From positions 1 to 63,254 of the forward strand of contig JAPONS010000033.1 of assembly GCA_026713825.1 (NCBI GenBank): a stretch of 63,254 nt of DNA. Direction: 5' to 3'. The translations under genes and the position numbers were made by a program. The notes under the pieces are model-generated. The model made no database searches. It saw only the letters and a list, made by a program, of their open reading frames with translations, and was not told the DNA's origin. Each line of letters starts with the position of its first letter. The stretch's first letter is position 1. Below are positions 28,288 to 37,143 of this stretch, piece after piece. The stretch comes from Chloroflexota bacterium. Its GTDB lineage: Bacteria; Chloroflexota; Dehalococcoidia; Lucifugimonadales; UBA1127.

Positions 28288-29937
28288 ATGGACAACATCT
28301 TCCTCACCGGCTTCATGGGCGTGGGCAAGACGTCCGTCGGGCAGGCCGTGGCGCGGCAGCTTGGGTGGGCGTACGTCGACACTGACGACGTGCTGGAGCG
28401 CATCGCGGGCAAGTCCATCGAGGCCGTGTTTGCCGAGGACGGCGAGGACGCCTTTCGCCTGCTGGAGTCGCAGGCGCTTGCACAGGTCTGCGAGGGCGAG
28501 CGGCAGGTGATTTCGACCGGCGGGGGCATGGTGAAGTCGACCGCCAACCGCGGGCTCATGCGGGCGTCCGGGTTCGTGGTCTGCCTGGAGGCGGCGCCGG
28601 AGACCATTGTGCAGCGGCTCTACCCCAACGGCGTTGGGCAGGGGACGGTCCGGCCCCTCCTCAGCGGCCCAACCGGCGAGACGCCTCTGGAGCGGGCGCA
28701 CACCCTGAAGGCCGAGCGGGCCGCCGCCTACTCGGATGCCCACTGGACGGTGCACACAGACGCCCTCACGGTCACGGACGCGGCGCAGGAGGTGCTCCGC
28801 GCGGCAAGGACCGTCGGCGGCGTGGACAACGGGCCATCGCGGGACGCGCCGGAGCTTGCCGCCATTGTGCGCTCCTCGGCGCACTCGTGCCCCATCTTTG
28901 CGGGCACCGGCGTCGTGGACCGCCTTGGCGAGCTCTGCCGCGGCGTGGGGCTGACGACGACGGCCTACCTCATCTCCGACAGCAACGTCTTCTACTCGCA
29001 CGGCCGCCGGGCGCAGATTGCGCTGGAGTCGGCGGACATCCCGGTGCACACCTTTGTCGTGCCCGCGGGCGAGAACTCCAAGAGCCTGGAGACGCTGGAG
29101 TCGGTGTACCAGTGGCTGGCTGAGCAGCGGGCCGAGCGGGGGCACTTCATCGTCGGACTCGGCGGCGGCGTTGTTGGCGACCTCGCGGGCTACGCGGCGG
29201 CGACGTTCAACCGGGGGCTGCCGCTGGTGCAGGCCCCGACGTCGCTGGCGGCCATGGTGGACGCGTCCATCGGCGGCAAGACGGCGGTAAACCTGCAGGC
29301 GGGCAAGAACCTGGTGGGCGCCTTCCACCAGCCGCGGCTCGTCGTCGCGGAGGTGGACGCGCTGCAGTCGCTGCCGGAGCGCGAGCTGGCGTCCGGCTGG
29401 GCGGAGGCGATCAAGCACGGCCTCATCCTGGACGAGGACCTCTTCCGCACCTTCGAGGAGCACGCCGAGGCCATCTGCCGGCTTGAGCGCCCCCTGTCCG
29501 ACGACGTCGTGCGGCGCAGCATGGCGGTGAAGGCCGACGTGGTCAGCCGCGACGAGCGCGAGACGCTGGGGCTGCGCATCCTGCTGAACTACGGCCACAC
29601 CATCGGCCACGCACTGGAGGCGGCGACGGCCTACGGCGAGCTGCTTCACGGCGAGGCCGTCGCCATCGGCATGACGGCAGCGGTGCGCATCAGCCGCTCG
29701 ATGGGCCTCATCGACGACGACCTCGTGGCGCGGCAGGACGCGCTGCTGCGCCGCTTCAACCTCCCCACGTCGCTGCCCGGCGCCGACCGCGACGCCGTGC
29801 GCCAGGCGATGAGTGTCGACAAGAAAACGGCCGCGGGCTCGATCCGGTGGGTGCTGCTCGAGGGCTGCGGACGCTCGACCACGCGCAACGACGTGCCGGC
29901 GGATATCGTCGAAGACGCGCTGGCGGCGGTCACCTAG
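28288..29937 (+). CDS. aroKB: Fused shikimate kinase / 3-dehydroquinate synthase
   Basis: Two shikimate enzymes in one 549-residue chain. Residues 1 to about 175 are shikimate kinase with P-loop GFMGVGKTS (8-16), the VDTDDVLE and ISTGGGMV motifs, and RPLL. From about 195 the AroB domain follows: VVPAGENSKSLETLE, GLGGGVVGDLAGYAAATFNRG, PTSLAAMVDASIGGKTAVN and LNYGHTIGHALE with metal-binding His residues. The two steps are not consecutive in the pathway (steps 5 and 2). The start ATG lacks a ribosome binding site, consistent with leaderless translation. Confidence 0.94.
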   Translation: MDNIFLTGFMGVGKTSVGQAVARQLGWAYVDTDDVLERIAGKSIEAVFAEDGEDAFRLLESQALAQVCEGERQVISTGGGMVKSTANRGLMRASGFVVCLEAAPETIVQRLYPNGVGQGTVRPLLSGPTGETPLERAHTLKAERAAAYSDAHWTVHTDALTVTDAAQEVLRAARTVGGVDNGPSRDAPELAAIVRSSAHSCPIFAGTGVVDRLGELCRGVGLTTTAYLISDSNVFYSHGRRAQIALESADIPVHTFVVPAGENSKSLETLESVYQWLAEQRAERGHFIVGLGGGVVGDLAGYAAATFNRGLPLVQAPTSLAAMVDASIGGKTAVNLQAGKNLVGAFHQPRLVVAEVDALQSLPERELASGWAEAIKHGLILDEDLFRTFEEHAEAICRLERPLSDDVVRRSMAVKADVVSRDERETLGLRILLNYGHTIGHALEAATAYGELLHGEAVAIGMTAAVRISRSMGLIDDDLVARQDALLRRFNLPTSLPGADRDAVRQAMSVDKKTAAGSIRWVLLEGCGRSTTRNDVPADIVEDALAAVT

Positions 29938-29947
29938 CCCCCTCTAA

Positions 29948-29975
29948 TCGCCTGAGCCTGTCGAAGGGTGAATGG
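29948..29975. repeat. Degenerate dispersed repeat
   Basis: The segment contains CCTGAGCCTGTCGAAGG followed by GTGAAT. It resembles the hairpin repeat at 8269-8302 but has lost most of the stem. It lies between the convergent aroKB and cofE genes. Confidence 0.45.
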
Positions 29976-29983
29976 GGGCGTAC

Positions 29984-30760
29984 CTAGCGGAAGAGGTCCA
30001 TAGACGCCTCGCGGATGATGACGTCCGCCCCCTCCTCGGACACATCGTAAGGCAGCCCGCGCACGATGGTCACCGGCACGCCGATGGTCTTGCGCGTCAC
30101 AAGCTCCGCCGCGCCCGCGGCCTCGTCGGCGACGGCCGCCACGGAGACCTGCAGCGTGCGCCCGTCGCGGTCCACCATGCCGCGGTAGTCCTTGAGCGGC
30201 GCAATCCCCGCGCAACCGATGGCGATGTCCGTCGTCCCCACGCGCCACGGGCGTCCAAATGTGTCCGAGATGATGACGGCCACCGTGCGGCCCGCGCGCT
30301 CCCGGACGGCGTCGCGGATGCGGCGGGCCGAGGCGTCGGGGTCCTTCGGCAGCAGGCAGAGCACGTCGTCGCCGGTGACGTTGGACGCGTCGACGCCCGC
30401 GTTGGCGCAGATGAGGCCGTGGTGCGTTTCGGTGATGAGCACGCCCCGCTCCATGCGGACGATGCGGCGGCTCTCGCGCAGCACCACCTCGACGTGGCGC
30501 GGGTCCTTCATCTCCCCGGCGATGGTCAGCGCGAGCGGGCTCGGCTCCACGTCCGCCAGGTTTACGAGGGCGCCCTCCGCCTTGGAGACCACCTTCTGGG
30601 TGACGACGACGATGTCGCCGTCCTCGACCGGCGTACCCTGCCCCTCGGCGGCGGCGAGGATGATGCCGGGGAGATCGTCGCCCACCTGTATCTCCGGCAC
30701 GCCCGTTATGCCGATGACCCGGAACTCCGGGAATCGGGTCTGATTCTGCGCGTCTGTCAT
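29984..30760 (-). CDS. cofE: Coenzyme F420-0:L-glutamate ligase
   Basis: Adds glutamate residues to F420-0 using GTP. The 258 residues show VPEIQVGDDLPGIIL, GDIVVVTQKVVSKAEG, RGVLITETHHGLICANAGVDASN, SDTFGRPWRVGTTDIAIGCAG and KDYRG, all typical of CofE. It lacks the C-terminal FMN reductase domain of actinobacterial FbiB. The organism therefore probably makes F420, and F420-dependent oxidoreductases are expected elsewhere in the genome. No clear ribosome binding site precedes the ATG. Confidence 0.94.
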   Translation of the reverse strand: MTDAQNQTRFPEFRVIGITGVPEIQVGDDLPGIILAAAEGQGTPVEDGDIVVVTQKVVSKAEGALVNLADVEPSPLALTIAGEMKDPRHVEVVLRESRRIVRMERGVLITETHHGLICANAGVDASNVTGDDVLCLLPKDPDASARRIRDAVRERAGRTVAVIISDTFGRPWRVGTTDIAIGCAGIAPLKDYRGMVDRDGRTLQVSVAAVADEAAGAAELVTRKTIGVPVTIVRGLPYDVSEEGADVIIREASMDLFR

Positions 30761-30933
30761 GCGTTCACTACCCTGCCTGCGATGGCACAGTCCATGTGCG
30801 ATTGGCCCGACATTGGCACAGGAAGGGTACCACGCAATGGGGGGCGCAGGGAGTCATGCGTACGTGTCCGGCGGCGCGCGTGGTACGATTGTCGGGATGG
30901 CCTGTAGCTGAGACGGATACCCGGAGGGCTGGA

Positions 30934-32976
30934 TTGACGGCGATTGTGGTGGGGGTGGACACAGGCGGGACGTTCACGGACCTCGTGCTGATGGGGCCCG
31001 GCGGACTGCGCGTCCACAAGGTCCCGTCCACGCCCAATGACCCGTCGCGGTCCATCCTGCGGGGGCTGGCGGAGCTGGGCGCGTGGCGCGACGGCACATG
31101 GTCGCAGCGCGACACCGAGCTCGTGCACGGCACCACCGTCGCGACGAACGCGCTGCTCGAGCGCAAGGGCGCGCGGACGGCGCTGGTCACTACGGCGGGC
31201 TTTGAGGACCTGCTGGAGCTGGCGCGGCAGACCCGCCCCTCGCTGTACGACTTCATGCAGCAGAAGCCGCCGCCGCTCGCGCCGCCGGAGCTGTGCTTCG
31301 GCCTCGAGGAGCGCGTGCTGGCCGACGGCAGCGTCGAGCGCGCGCCCTCGGCTGAAGCTGTCCGCCGCGTCGTCGAAGCCGTGCGCGACGCGGGGGCGGA
31401 GGCCGTCGCGATCTCCCTGCTGTTCTCCTTCCTCCACCCGGCGCACGAGGAGCTGGTCGCCAAGGCGCTGGGCGAGCTTGATCCCCCGCCGTTCATCTCC
31501 GTCTCCAACCGCGTCCTGCCGCAGTACCGGGAGTATGAGCGCACAAGCACCGTGACGGCCAACGCCTACGTGGGCCCGGTCATGGCCGGCTACCTGAGGC
31601 GGCTGGAGGCGGCCCTCGGCGCCGAGGGCGCAATCCCCGGCCGCGGCCGCGTCATGCAGTCCTCGGGCGGGAGCGTCTCGCTGGGGGCGGCGGCGCAGGA
31701 GCCGGTGCGCACCGTGCTGAGCGGGCCCGCCGGGGGCGTCGTCGGGGCGCTGGCGGTAGCGCGGTTGGCGGGCTACCCGGACATCATCACGCTGGACATG
31801 GGCGGCACCTCCACCGACGTCTCGCTGTGCCCGGGGAGGATGCAGGAGACGGTGGCGGCGTCGCTGGGCGGCGTGCCCATCGGTGTGCCGATGCTGGACG
31901 TGCACACCGTCGGGGCCGGCGGCGGATCCATCGCCCACGTCGACGCCGGCGGCGCGCTCACGGTGGGGCCGGAGTCGGCGGGCGCCGACCCGGGCCCGGC
32001 CTGCTACGGCGTCGGCGACGCGCCCACTGTCACAGACGCCAACCTCGTATTGGGGCGCATCCGGGCGGAGGACTTCCGCGGCGGGCGGATGCCCCTCGAC
32101 CGCGGCGCGGCGGGCGCGGCCCTGGCGCGGCTCGCCGAGGCGATGGGCGCGGACGCCGCCGCGGCGGCGCTGGGCGTCGTCCGCGTGGTGAACGCGACGA
32201 TGGAGCGGGCCGTCCGTGCCATCTCGCTGGAGCGCGGCTTCGACCCGCGCGAGTTCACGCTGGTGGCCTTCGGCGGGGCCGGGCCGCAGCACGCCTGCGA
32301 GCTGGCCGAGGGACTCGGCATCACCCGCGTGCTGGCGCCGACGACGCCCGGCGCGCTGTCTGCGTACGGCGTGGCCATCGCCGACATCACGAAGGACTAC
32401 TCGCAGACGGTGCTGCTGCCGCAGGACGAGGTCACCGCGGACCGGCTGCGGCAGGGCCTCGCGGGGCTGCGCTCCCGCGCGATGGCCGAGCTCCGCGACG
32501 AGGGCGTTCCCCGGCGCCGCATCCGGCTGCAGCCGCTGCTCGACATGCGGTACGTGGGGCAGTCCTACGAGCTGACCGTCGACTGCCCACGTCTCGGCGT
32601 AGCGGTCGCGGCGAGCGCGGCGCGGGCCTTCCACGCCGCCCACGCGCAGCGGTTCGGGTACGCCGACGACCGCGCGCCGATCGAGGTGGTGAACCTCCGG
32701 CTCAAGGCCGTCGGCGTCTCGGCCGTCGAGCAGCCGGGCGCGGCCCCGCCGACCGTCAGCGCCGACGGCGACGCGCTCGTGGCCGAGGACACCGTCGTGT
32801 TCGCGGACGGGCCGCGTCGGACGCCGTTCTTGCGCCGCGAAGCGCTGCGAACTGACGCTGTCGTGGCGGGGCCTGCCGTCGTGCTGCAAATGGACGCGAC
32901 CACCGTCGTGCCGCCGGGGTGGACGGCGAGGGTGGACGGCTACGGGAACTTGGTGATCTCGCACGTGTCGAGGTAG
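30934..32976 (+). CDS. Hydantoinase A / N-methylhydantoinase A family protein
   Basis: A 680-residue ASKHA-type ATPase subunit of the hydantoinase/oxoprolinase family. It shows the N-terminal phosphate loop GVDTGGTFTDLVLMG, HGTTVATNALLERKGARTALVTTAGFEDLLELARQ, LDMGGTSTDVSLCPG and FGGAGPQHACELAEGLG. The TTG at 30934 has GGAGG six bases upstream and precedes the conserved start; the longer open frame has no site. These subunits normally pair with a HyuB protein, but no hyuB gene is adjacent, so the partner must be elsewhere. Confidence 0.9.
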   Translation: MTAIVVGVDTGGTFTDLVLMGPGGLRVHKVPSTPNDPSRSILRGLAELGAWRDGTWSQRDTELVHGTTVATNALLERKGARTALVTTAGFEDLLELARQTRPSLYDFMQQKPPPLAPPELCFGLEERVLADGSVERAPSAEAVRRVVEAVRDAGAEAVAISLLFSFLHPAHEELVAKALGELDPPPFISVSNRVLPQYREYERTSTVTANAYVGPVMAGYLRRLEAALGAEGAIPGRGRVMQSSGGSVSLGAAAQEPVRTVLSGPAGGVVGALAVARLAGYPDIITLDMGGTSTDVSLCPGRMQETVAASLGGVPIGVPMLDVHTVGAGGGSIAHVDAGGALTVGPESAGADPGPACYGVGDAPTVTDANLVLGRIRAEDFRGGRMPLDRGAAGAALARLAEAMGADAAAAALGVVRVVNATMERAVRAISLERGFDPREFTLVAFGGAGPQHACELAEGLGITRVLAPTTPGALSAYGVAIADITKDYSQTVLLPQDEVTADRLRQGLAGLRSRAMAELRDEGVPRRRIRLQPLLDMRYVGQSYELTVDCPRLGVAVAASAARAFHAAHAQRFGYADDRAPIEVVNLRLKAVGVSAVEQPGAAPPTVSADGDALVAEDTVVFADGPRRTPFLRREALRTDAVVAGPAVVLQMDATTVVPPGWTARVDGYGNLVISHVSR

Positions 32977-32984
32977 AGCGAGGC

Positions 32985-33770
32985 CTACCCTCTAGCGGCC
33001 TCTGCGCGCTTGGCCTCGTCCCACAGGCCGAGCTTCTCGTCCATCGACGCCGCGCGCAGATCGAGGCCCGAGGCGCGGGCCGCCGACTCCACGCGGGTGA
33101 AGCGGCCGTAGAAGCGCGCGTTCGCCTGCCGCAGCGCGGTCTCGGCGTCGACGCCCATCCACCGAGCGGCGTTCACAAGCGCCAACAGCGCGTCGCCGAG
33201 CTCTTCCTCCTGCCGCTGCGTCCCTTCCGCCTGCTCCAGCTCCACCAACTCCTCGCGGACCTTGGCCATCACGTCGGTGAGGCCCGCCCACTCGAAGCCC
33301 GCGTGGGCCGCGCGGTTGGAGATGGCCTGCCCGTAGCCGAGCGCCGGCATGCCCCTGGCGACGCCGTCGAGGGCGGACACGTCGTCGCCGCGCTCCTGCC
33401 GCTTGGTCTGCTCCCAGTTCGACTCGACCTCGCGGGCATCGCGCACGGTCACGTCGCCGAAGACGTGGGGGTGGCGGCGCACGAGCTTCTCGCAGATGTG
33501 GCGGAACATGTCGTCCTGCGTGAACGTGCCGTTTTCCTCGGCGATCTGGCAGTGGAAGACGATCTGCACGATGACGTCGCCGAGCTCCTCGGCAAGCGCG
33601 CCGGGCTGCTCGGCATCCAGCGCCTCGAGGGCCTCGTAGCACTCTTCGAGGAGGTTGCGGCGGAGCGACTGGTGCGTCTGCTCGCGGTCCCACGGGCAGC
33701 CGCCGGGCGCCCGCAGCCGGTTGACGATGTCCCACAGCGCCTGGTACGTGTGCTGCCCGTGCTCCTGCAT
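32985..33770 (-). CDS. mazG: Nucleoside triphosphate pyrophosphohydrolase MazG
   Basis: Hydrolyses NTPs to NMP and pyrophosphate. The 261 residues carry two MazG domains: GGCPWDREQTHQSLRRNLLEECYEALEALD with ELGDVIVQIVFHCQIAEE, and a second EELVELEQ...EELGDALLALVNAARWMGVDAETALRQANARFYGRF. It has AGGAG before the ATG and a perfect TATAAT -10 at 33803-33798. It converges with hyuA-like (8-base gap) and diverges from the DUF1461 gene. Confidence 0.93.
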   Translation of the reverse strand: MQEHGQHTYQALWDIVNRLRAPGGCPWDREQTHQSLRRNLLEECYEALEALDAEQPGALAEELGDVIVQIVFHCQIAEENGTFTQDDMFRHICEKLVRRHPHVFGDVTVRDAREVESNWEQTKRQERGDDVSALDGVARGMPALGYGQAISNRAAHAGFEWAGLTDVMAKVREELVELEQAEGTQRQEEELGDALLALVNAARWMGVDAETALRQANARFYGRFTRVESAARASGLDLRAASMDEKLGLWDEAKRAEAARG

Positions 33771-33845
33771 GCGCGTTACTCCTGTAGGGATGCGCCCATT
33801 ATACTGGTGAGAGCAGCCACCAGACAGGCGAGAAAGGTTGACGCT

Positions 33846-34574
33846 TTGGACGCATGGATCGAGAGGTGGTCACGGGTCTCGCCCGGAGTGTTCCGGTGGG
33901 CGGGCGTGGCCGTGCTGGTCGCCCTGCCGATCTTCCTGGTCACCCTCAACGTGCGGGCGCTCTTCAACGCGCCCCTGGTGTACAACACGGGCTTCGAGCG
34001 CAACCGCATCGCGGAGAACACCGGATTGCCGGCGAGCGAGATAGAGCGCGTGGGCGACGAGATCCGCGAGTACCTCGGCAACGAACAGGAGTACATGACC
34101 ATATTCCTCCACGCTCGCCCGCTGTTCACGGCGCGGGAAGTCGAGCACATGCGCGACGTGAAGGCGCTGCTGGGGCTGGTGTACACGGTCACGTACGTGA
34201 CCGGCGCGGCGGTTTTGGTCTACGCCGCGTGGGGTTTCCGCCGCGAGGGGGTGCGCTTCCTGCGCCGGACGTCGATGGCCGGTGCGGTGGGCGGAGTGGG
34301 GCTCGTCGCGACGGGCATCGTGCTGGCGCTGGGCTTTCCCGTGTTCTTCACGCTCTTCCACCAGATCAGCTTCAGCAATGACTACTGGATCCTGAACCCA
34401 AGCGAGCACTTCCTTGTGGTGCTGTTCCCCTACCGGTTCTGGCTTGAGGCTACGGTGTTGCTCGCCGTCCTGACGGTCGCGGAGGCGGCGGCCATCTGGG
34501 GCGTGAGCCGCTACCTGCACCGCCGGCTCGCCTCTGGGCCGGAGGACGCCGAAACTCCGAACCCGACAGCCTGA
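33846..34574 (+). CDS. DUF1461 (TIGR01906-type) integral membrane protein
   Basis: A 242-residue membrane protein with four main hydrophobic helices, starting at WAGVAVLVALPIFLVTLNV. It has the large extracytoplasmic loop after helix one (NAPLVYNTGFERNRIAENTGL...) and the FHQISFSNDYWILNPSEHFLVVLFP stretch characteristic of this family of unknown function. The start is TTG at 33846 with AAAGG eight bases upstream. It ends at a bidirectional terminator shared with the FmdB gene. Confidence 0.85.
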   Translation: MDAWIERWSRVSPGVFRWAGVAVLVALPIFLVTLNVRALFNAPLVYNTGFERNRIAENTGLPASEIERVGDEIREYLGNEQEYMTIFLHARPLFTAREVEHMRDVKALLGLVYTVTYVTGAAVLVYAAWGFRREGVRFLRRTSMAGAVGGVGLVATGIVLALGFPVFFTLFHQISFSNDYWILNPSEHFLVVLFPYRFWLEATVLLAVLTVAEAAAIWGVSRYLHRRLASGPEDAETPNPTA

Positions 34575-34591
34575 CATCCAGCGTGAGGAAC

Positions 34592-34630
34592 AAAAAGCAG
34601 AAGCCCCGGCAGGACCGGGGCTTCGTAGTG
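34592..34630. terminator. Bidirectional terminator between DUF1461 and FmdB genes
   Basis: GAAGCCCCGG (34600-34609) pairs with CCGGGGCTTC (34615-34624) around a 5-base loop. An A-run on the left serves the minus-strand gene. It lies between convergent stops at 34574 and 34651. Confidence 0.8.
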
Positions 34631-34650
34631 TCTTGCGTTATGTCTTGTGA

Positions 34651-34875
34651 TTAGTGACAGCCGCAGGCGCCCCCGCAGCATCCGCCCCCGCCGTCCGCCA
34701 TGGGCATGGAGGACTCGCCGGGGCCGCCGGCCGTGATGGCCGCGAAGACGGAGAGCACGCGCCGGCCCGCGCCGCGGCAGGTTGGGCATGTCGCCGGGTC
34801 GTTGCCCTTGGACATGGGCCGCAGGACTTCAAAGCGCTCGTTGCAGGGCTCGCAGTGGTACTCGTACAGCGGCAT
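34651..34875 (-). CDS. FmdB-family zinc-ribbon protein
   Basis: A 74-residue protein beginning MPLYEYHCEPCNERFEVLRP, with C8xxC11 and C30xxC33 forming a zinc ribbon. The tail is glycine- and cysteine-rich (GGGGCCGGACGCH) and may bind another metal. The family is named for a regulator near formamidase genes, but most members have no proven function. GAGGAGG lies five bases before the ATG. Confidence 0.88.
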   Translation of the reverse strand: MPLYEYHCEPCNERFEVLRPMSKGNDPATCPTCRGAGRRVLSVFAAITAGGPGESSMPMADGGGGCCGGACGCH

Positions 34876-35053
34876 GGCGCCCTCCTCAGTCTCGGTGACG
34901 GGGTTGATTGTATCGGCGCGGAGGAGGTTGGTCAACAAGGCAGGGCTTGGGGGCATGCCCTCGCCGAGACAGGAGGGATTACACAACGACGCGCTCAACG
35001 GGTACAATGGCGGGTACGAATTGCGTAATTCTCGAATAGAGGTCGCCGCCAAT

Positions 35054-36070
35054 ATGCCCACTTCTCCAAAGCACATCCAGGAAATGCTCACCGCCTTCTG
35101 GATGTCCAAGACGCTCTTCACCGGCGTGGAGCTCGGCGTGTTCGACGAGCTCGCGAAGGGACCCGCCAGCGCCGAGGTGCTGGCCTACCGGCTGCGGCTG
35201 CACCCCGGCGCGCTGGAGCGGCTGATGAACGCGCTGGTGGCGCTGGAGCTCATCCAGAAGGAGAACGGACGCTTCAGCAACACGGAGGAGGCCGCGCTCT
35301 ACCTGGTCAAGGGGCAGCAGGGGTACCTCGGCGCGCAGGTGGAGCACCTGAGCCAACTGCACTGGCGGCTGTGGCAACTGCTGCCGGGCGCGGTCCGGGA
35401 GAACACGCCGCGGGTGAAGGAGGTCTTCGGCCCCGGTTTCGACATGCTGGCCGCCGTCTACGCCGAGCCTCGGCAGCTCCGCGGGTTCGTGCAGGGCATG
35501 CACAACCTGACCGTTCCAGACGCGCAGGAAATTGTCGACGCCGTGGACTTCACGCCATACCGCTGCCTGCTGGACGTGGGCGGCACCTCCGGCGCGCTGG
35601 TCATCGCCGCGCTGCGCAAGTACCAGCACCTGCACGGCATCGTCTTCGAGCAGCCGGCCGTCTGCGCCATCGCCGACGACTACCTGCGCCAGTACGGCGT
35701 CGATGACCGAGCGCGCACGCACCCCGGCGACTTCTTCGAGCAGGGCAGTCTGCCGGCGGAGGCCGACGTCATCGCCCTCGGCTGGATCCTGCACGACTGG
35801 CCGGATGAGCAATGCCACACCATTCTGCGCCACTGCTTCCAGGCGCTGCAGCCGGGCGGCGCCATCCTGGTGTGCGAGAAGCTGCTGGACGAGAGTGGCA
35901 CGGGCCCGCTGCTGACCACGCTGATGGACCTTCACGCGCTGGTGTCGACGGGCGGGCAGGAGCGCTCCGCCGCGGTGTACGGCGCATGGCTAGAGCAGGC
36001 AGGGTTCCGGGACGTGGATGTGCGGCTCCTGGAGGGCAGCAGGGACCTCGTCATCGCGTACAAGCCCTAA
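35054..36070 (+). CDS. SAM-dependent O-methyltransferase (acetylserotonin/CrtF-like)
   Basis: A 338-residue methyltransferase of the AdoMet-dependent O-methyltransferase-2 group. It has an N-terminal winged-helix dimerisation domain (FTGVELGVFDELAKGPASAEVLAYRLRLHPGALERLMNALVALELI) and a Rossmann domain with LLDVGGTSGALVIAAL. The WILHDWPDEQCHTILRHCFQALQPGGAILVCEKLL segment holds the catalytic His. An AGAGG lies 11 bases before the ATG at 35054. The substrate is unknown. It is followed by a D-2-hydroxyacid dehydrogenase 77 bases downstream. Confidence 0.87.
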   Translation: MPTSPKHIQEMLTAFWMSKTLFTGVELGVFDELAKGPASAEVLAYRLRLHPGALERLMNALVALELIQKENGRFSNTEEAALYLVKGQQGYLGAQVEHLSQLHWRLWQLLPGAVRENTPRVKEVFGPGFDMLAAVYAEPRQLRGFVQGMHNLTVPDAQEIVDAVDFTPYRCLLDVGGTSGALVIAALRKYQHLHGIVFEQPAVCAIADDYLRQYGVDDRARTHPGDFFEQGSLPAEADVIALGWILHDWPDEQCHTILRHCFQALQPGGAILVCEKLLDESGTGPLLTTLMDLHALVSTGGQERSAAVYGAWLEQAGFRDVDVRLLEGSRDLVIAYKP

Positions 36071-36084
36071 CCGGCGCCCGCTCT

Positions 36085-36121
36085 CCGCGCCGGCGTCGCG
36101 CCCCCGCGCCGGCGTCGCGCC
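36085..36121. repeat. Short tandem repeat, two copies
   Basis: CCGCGCCGGCGTCGCGCC occurs twice (36085-36102 and 36104-36121) with a 19-base period, just upstream of the ribosome binding site of the dehydrogenase gene. Confidence 0.7.
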
Positions 36122-36147
36122 TCTCAGCCGCCCGCAAAGGAGCGCCC

Positions 36148-37143
36148 ATGACAAACGCACCTGAAAGTACGCTGCGCATCGTCGTGCCGGACGACGAACC
36201 GCCGGCCATTGGCGGCTCGCCGCAGGAGCAGAAGCTCCGTGACCTCGGCGAGCTCCGCGTCCACGACTCCCTCGCGCTGGGGCAGGAGATGCTGCTCGAA
36301 CGCATCCGCGACGCGCACGTCGCCATCTGCATCCGCAACTCCAGCCAGTTCACGGCTGAGGTGCTGGACCAGTGCGCGGACATGCGGCACATCGTGGTGT
36401 TCGGCATCGGCGTGGACATGGTGGACCTGGAGGCTTGCAGGCGGCTGGGGATCCTGGTCACCAACACGCCCGGCTACTCCGCGCCCGCCGTCGCCGAGCA
36501 CGCCATCGCGCTTGCGATGGCCGTCGCCAAGCGCGTGGTCACAAACGACCGCCTGGTGCGCGAGGGCGGGTGGGCAAAGGACGCGGTGGGGCAGCTCTAC
36601 GGCAAGACGCTCGGGGTTGTCGGGGCTGGGCCCATCGGCAAGCGCGCGGCAGAGCTGGGCCGGGGCATCGGCATGAACGTCATCGCGTGGACGTACCATC
36701 CCGACGAGGACTGGGGCGAGCGCGCCGGCGTCCGTTGGGCTCAGCTTGATGAGGTGATGCGCACCGCCGACATCGTAACCGTGCACCTGCGGCTCTCCGA
36801 CCGGAGCCGCGGGCTGCTGGACCGCTCCCTGCTCGAGTCAATGAAGCCGGGCGCGATCTTCGTGAACACGGCGCGCGGCGCGATCGCGGACGAGGAGGCG
36901 CTGCTGGAGCTGCTCGCCGCCGGGCGCATCGCCGGGGCTGGGCTGGACGTGTTCAGCCGGGAGCCGCTGCCGCCGGGGCACCCGTTCACGGCACTCGACA
37001 ACGTCGTCCTCGCGCCCCACGTCGCCTCATCCACGCCGGAGGCGGACGCCGACGGCCTTGAGATGGTGGTGGACAACATCCGGCAGTGGCTGGCGGGCAC
37101 GCCCGTCCACATGATGACGCAGGACGTCGGCTTCCCTACGTGA
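36148..37143 (+). CDS. D-isomer-specific 2-hydroxyacid dehydrogenase
   Basis: A 331-residue NAD-dependent dehydrogenase. It has the Rossmann motif VVGAGPIGKRAAELG, the Arg motif FVNTARGAIADEEALLELL and catalytic His in LAPHVASSTPEA. Unlike serA at 23530 it has no ACT or regulatory domain. AAAGGAG lies five bases before the ATG. The reaction is interconversion of a 2-oxo acid and a D-2-hydroxy acid; the substrate is unknown. The 3' end overlaps the TgpA-like gene on the other strand by 8 bases. Confidence 0.9.
   Translation: MTNAPESTLRIVVPDDEPPAIGGSPQEQKLRDLGELRVHDSLALGQEMLLERIRDAHVAICIRNSSQFTAEVLDQCADMRHIVVFGIGVDMVDLEACRRLGILVTNTPGYSAPAVAEHAIALAMAVAKRVVTNDRLVREGGWAKDAVGQLYGKTLGVVGAGPIGKRAAELGRGIGMNVIAWTYHPDEDWGERAGVRWAQLDEVMRTADIVTVHLRLSDRSRGLLDRSLLESMKPGAIFVNTARGAIADEEALLELLAAGRIAGAGLDVFSREPLPPGHPFTALDNVVLAPHVASSTPEADADGLEMVVDNIRQWLAGTPVHMMTQDVGFPT

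Noticed and set aside
30757-32964. A very long antisense open frame opposite the hyuA-like gene
   Set aside because: The protein would be low-complexity Arg/Gly/His-rich with no domain. High GC3 in the sense gene creates such frames; similar antisense frames lie opposite radA/larE, aroKB and the Rieske genes.
36085-36121. CRISPR-like direct repeat
   Set aside because: Only two copies with a one-base spacer; it is a GC-rich tandem duplication.
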